DNA from: Bacteroidota bacterium
Lineage (GTDB): Bacteria; Bacteroidota; Bacteroidia; Flavobacteriales_F; PHOS-HE28
NCBI GenBank assembly: GCA_023430325.1
Contig: JAEZAU010000100.1
Coordinates: forward strand, 1-16,363
Direction of reading: 5' to 3'
DNA: 16,363 nt
In this document: piece after piece, positions 15,040 through 16,363 of the stretch
How the letters are laid out: each line of letters begins with the position of its first letter
How positions within the stretch are numbered: position 1 is the stretch's first letter
Translations under genes and position numbers: made by a program
Notes under the pieces: generated by a model
Told to the model about the DNA's origin: nothing
Databases searched by the model: none
The model's input: only the letters and a program-made list of their open reading frames with translations

Positions 15040-16363
<1,324 letters not shown>

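Overview
The window looks like a moderately GC-rich (about 54% by eye) chromosome segment of a Bacteroidota bacterium, probably of the Flavobacteriales. Four things point there: a MurF-alanine racemase fusion protein, a secreted protease with a type IX secretion (T9SS) C-terminal sorting domain, several promoter-like TAnnTTTG boxes close upstream of genes, and a Bacteroidota-type sdhC-sdhA pair. Nothing points to a plasmid, phage, insertion sequence or CRISPR array. Most of the window is core housekeeping sequence. I did not find a convincing new multi-gene system; the points worth a second look are local.

Left part (1 to about 8240). The 3' end of fumC runs on the + strand into the left edge. 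A roughly 400-base non-coding stretch follows, with two diverged copies of a repeat and a strongly structured RNA candidate at 485-600. Then comes a minus-strand block, read from right to left. Thymidine kinase (tdk) overlaps murF-alr by ATGA. Next is a cell-surface subtilisin-like protease with its own promoter and a hairpin after it. Last is an overlapping pair of glycosyltransferases (GT2 then GT9), probably for lipopolysaccharide or another surface glycan.

Right part (8330 to 16363). From a divergent start region of about 90 bases next to tdk, everything reads on the + strand. A conserved protein of unknown function, an exported M28 metallopeptidase and rsmI are joined by two ATGA overlaps, and a quinone-oxidoreductase-like enzyme follows closely. 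Then come mrp and a NifU-like gene (iron-sulfur cluster assembly, own promoter), pyrH (UMP kinase), and an sdhC-sdhA operon cut by the right edge.

Main anomalies: (1) sdhC is interrupted by an apparent one-base deletion near 14651-14661, so the four expected haem-ligand histidines fall in two reading frames; (2) the subtilisin-like protease has Glu where the catalytic Asp is expected; (3) Mrp lacks the usual C-terminal CxxC; (4) a structured RNA candidate carries two near-identical 14-base boxes; (5) GATC occurs about five to seven times more often than expected. fumC and sdhCA both belong to the succinate-fumarate-malate part of the TCA cycle but sit at opposite ends of the window in separate units.
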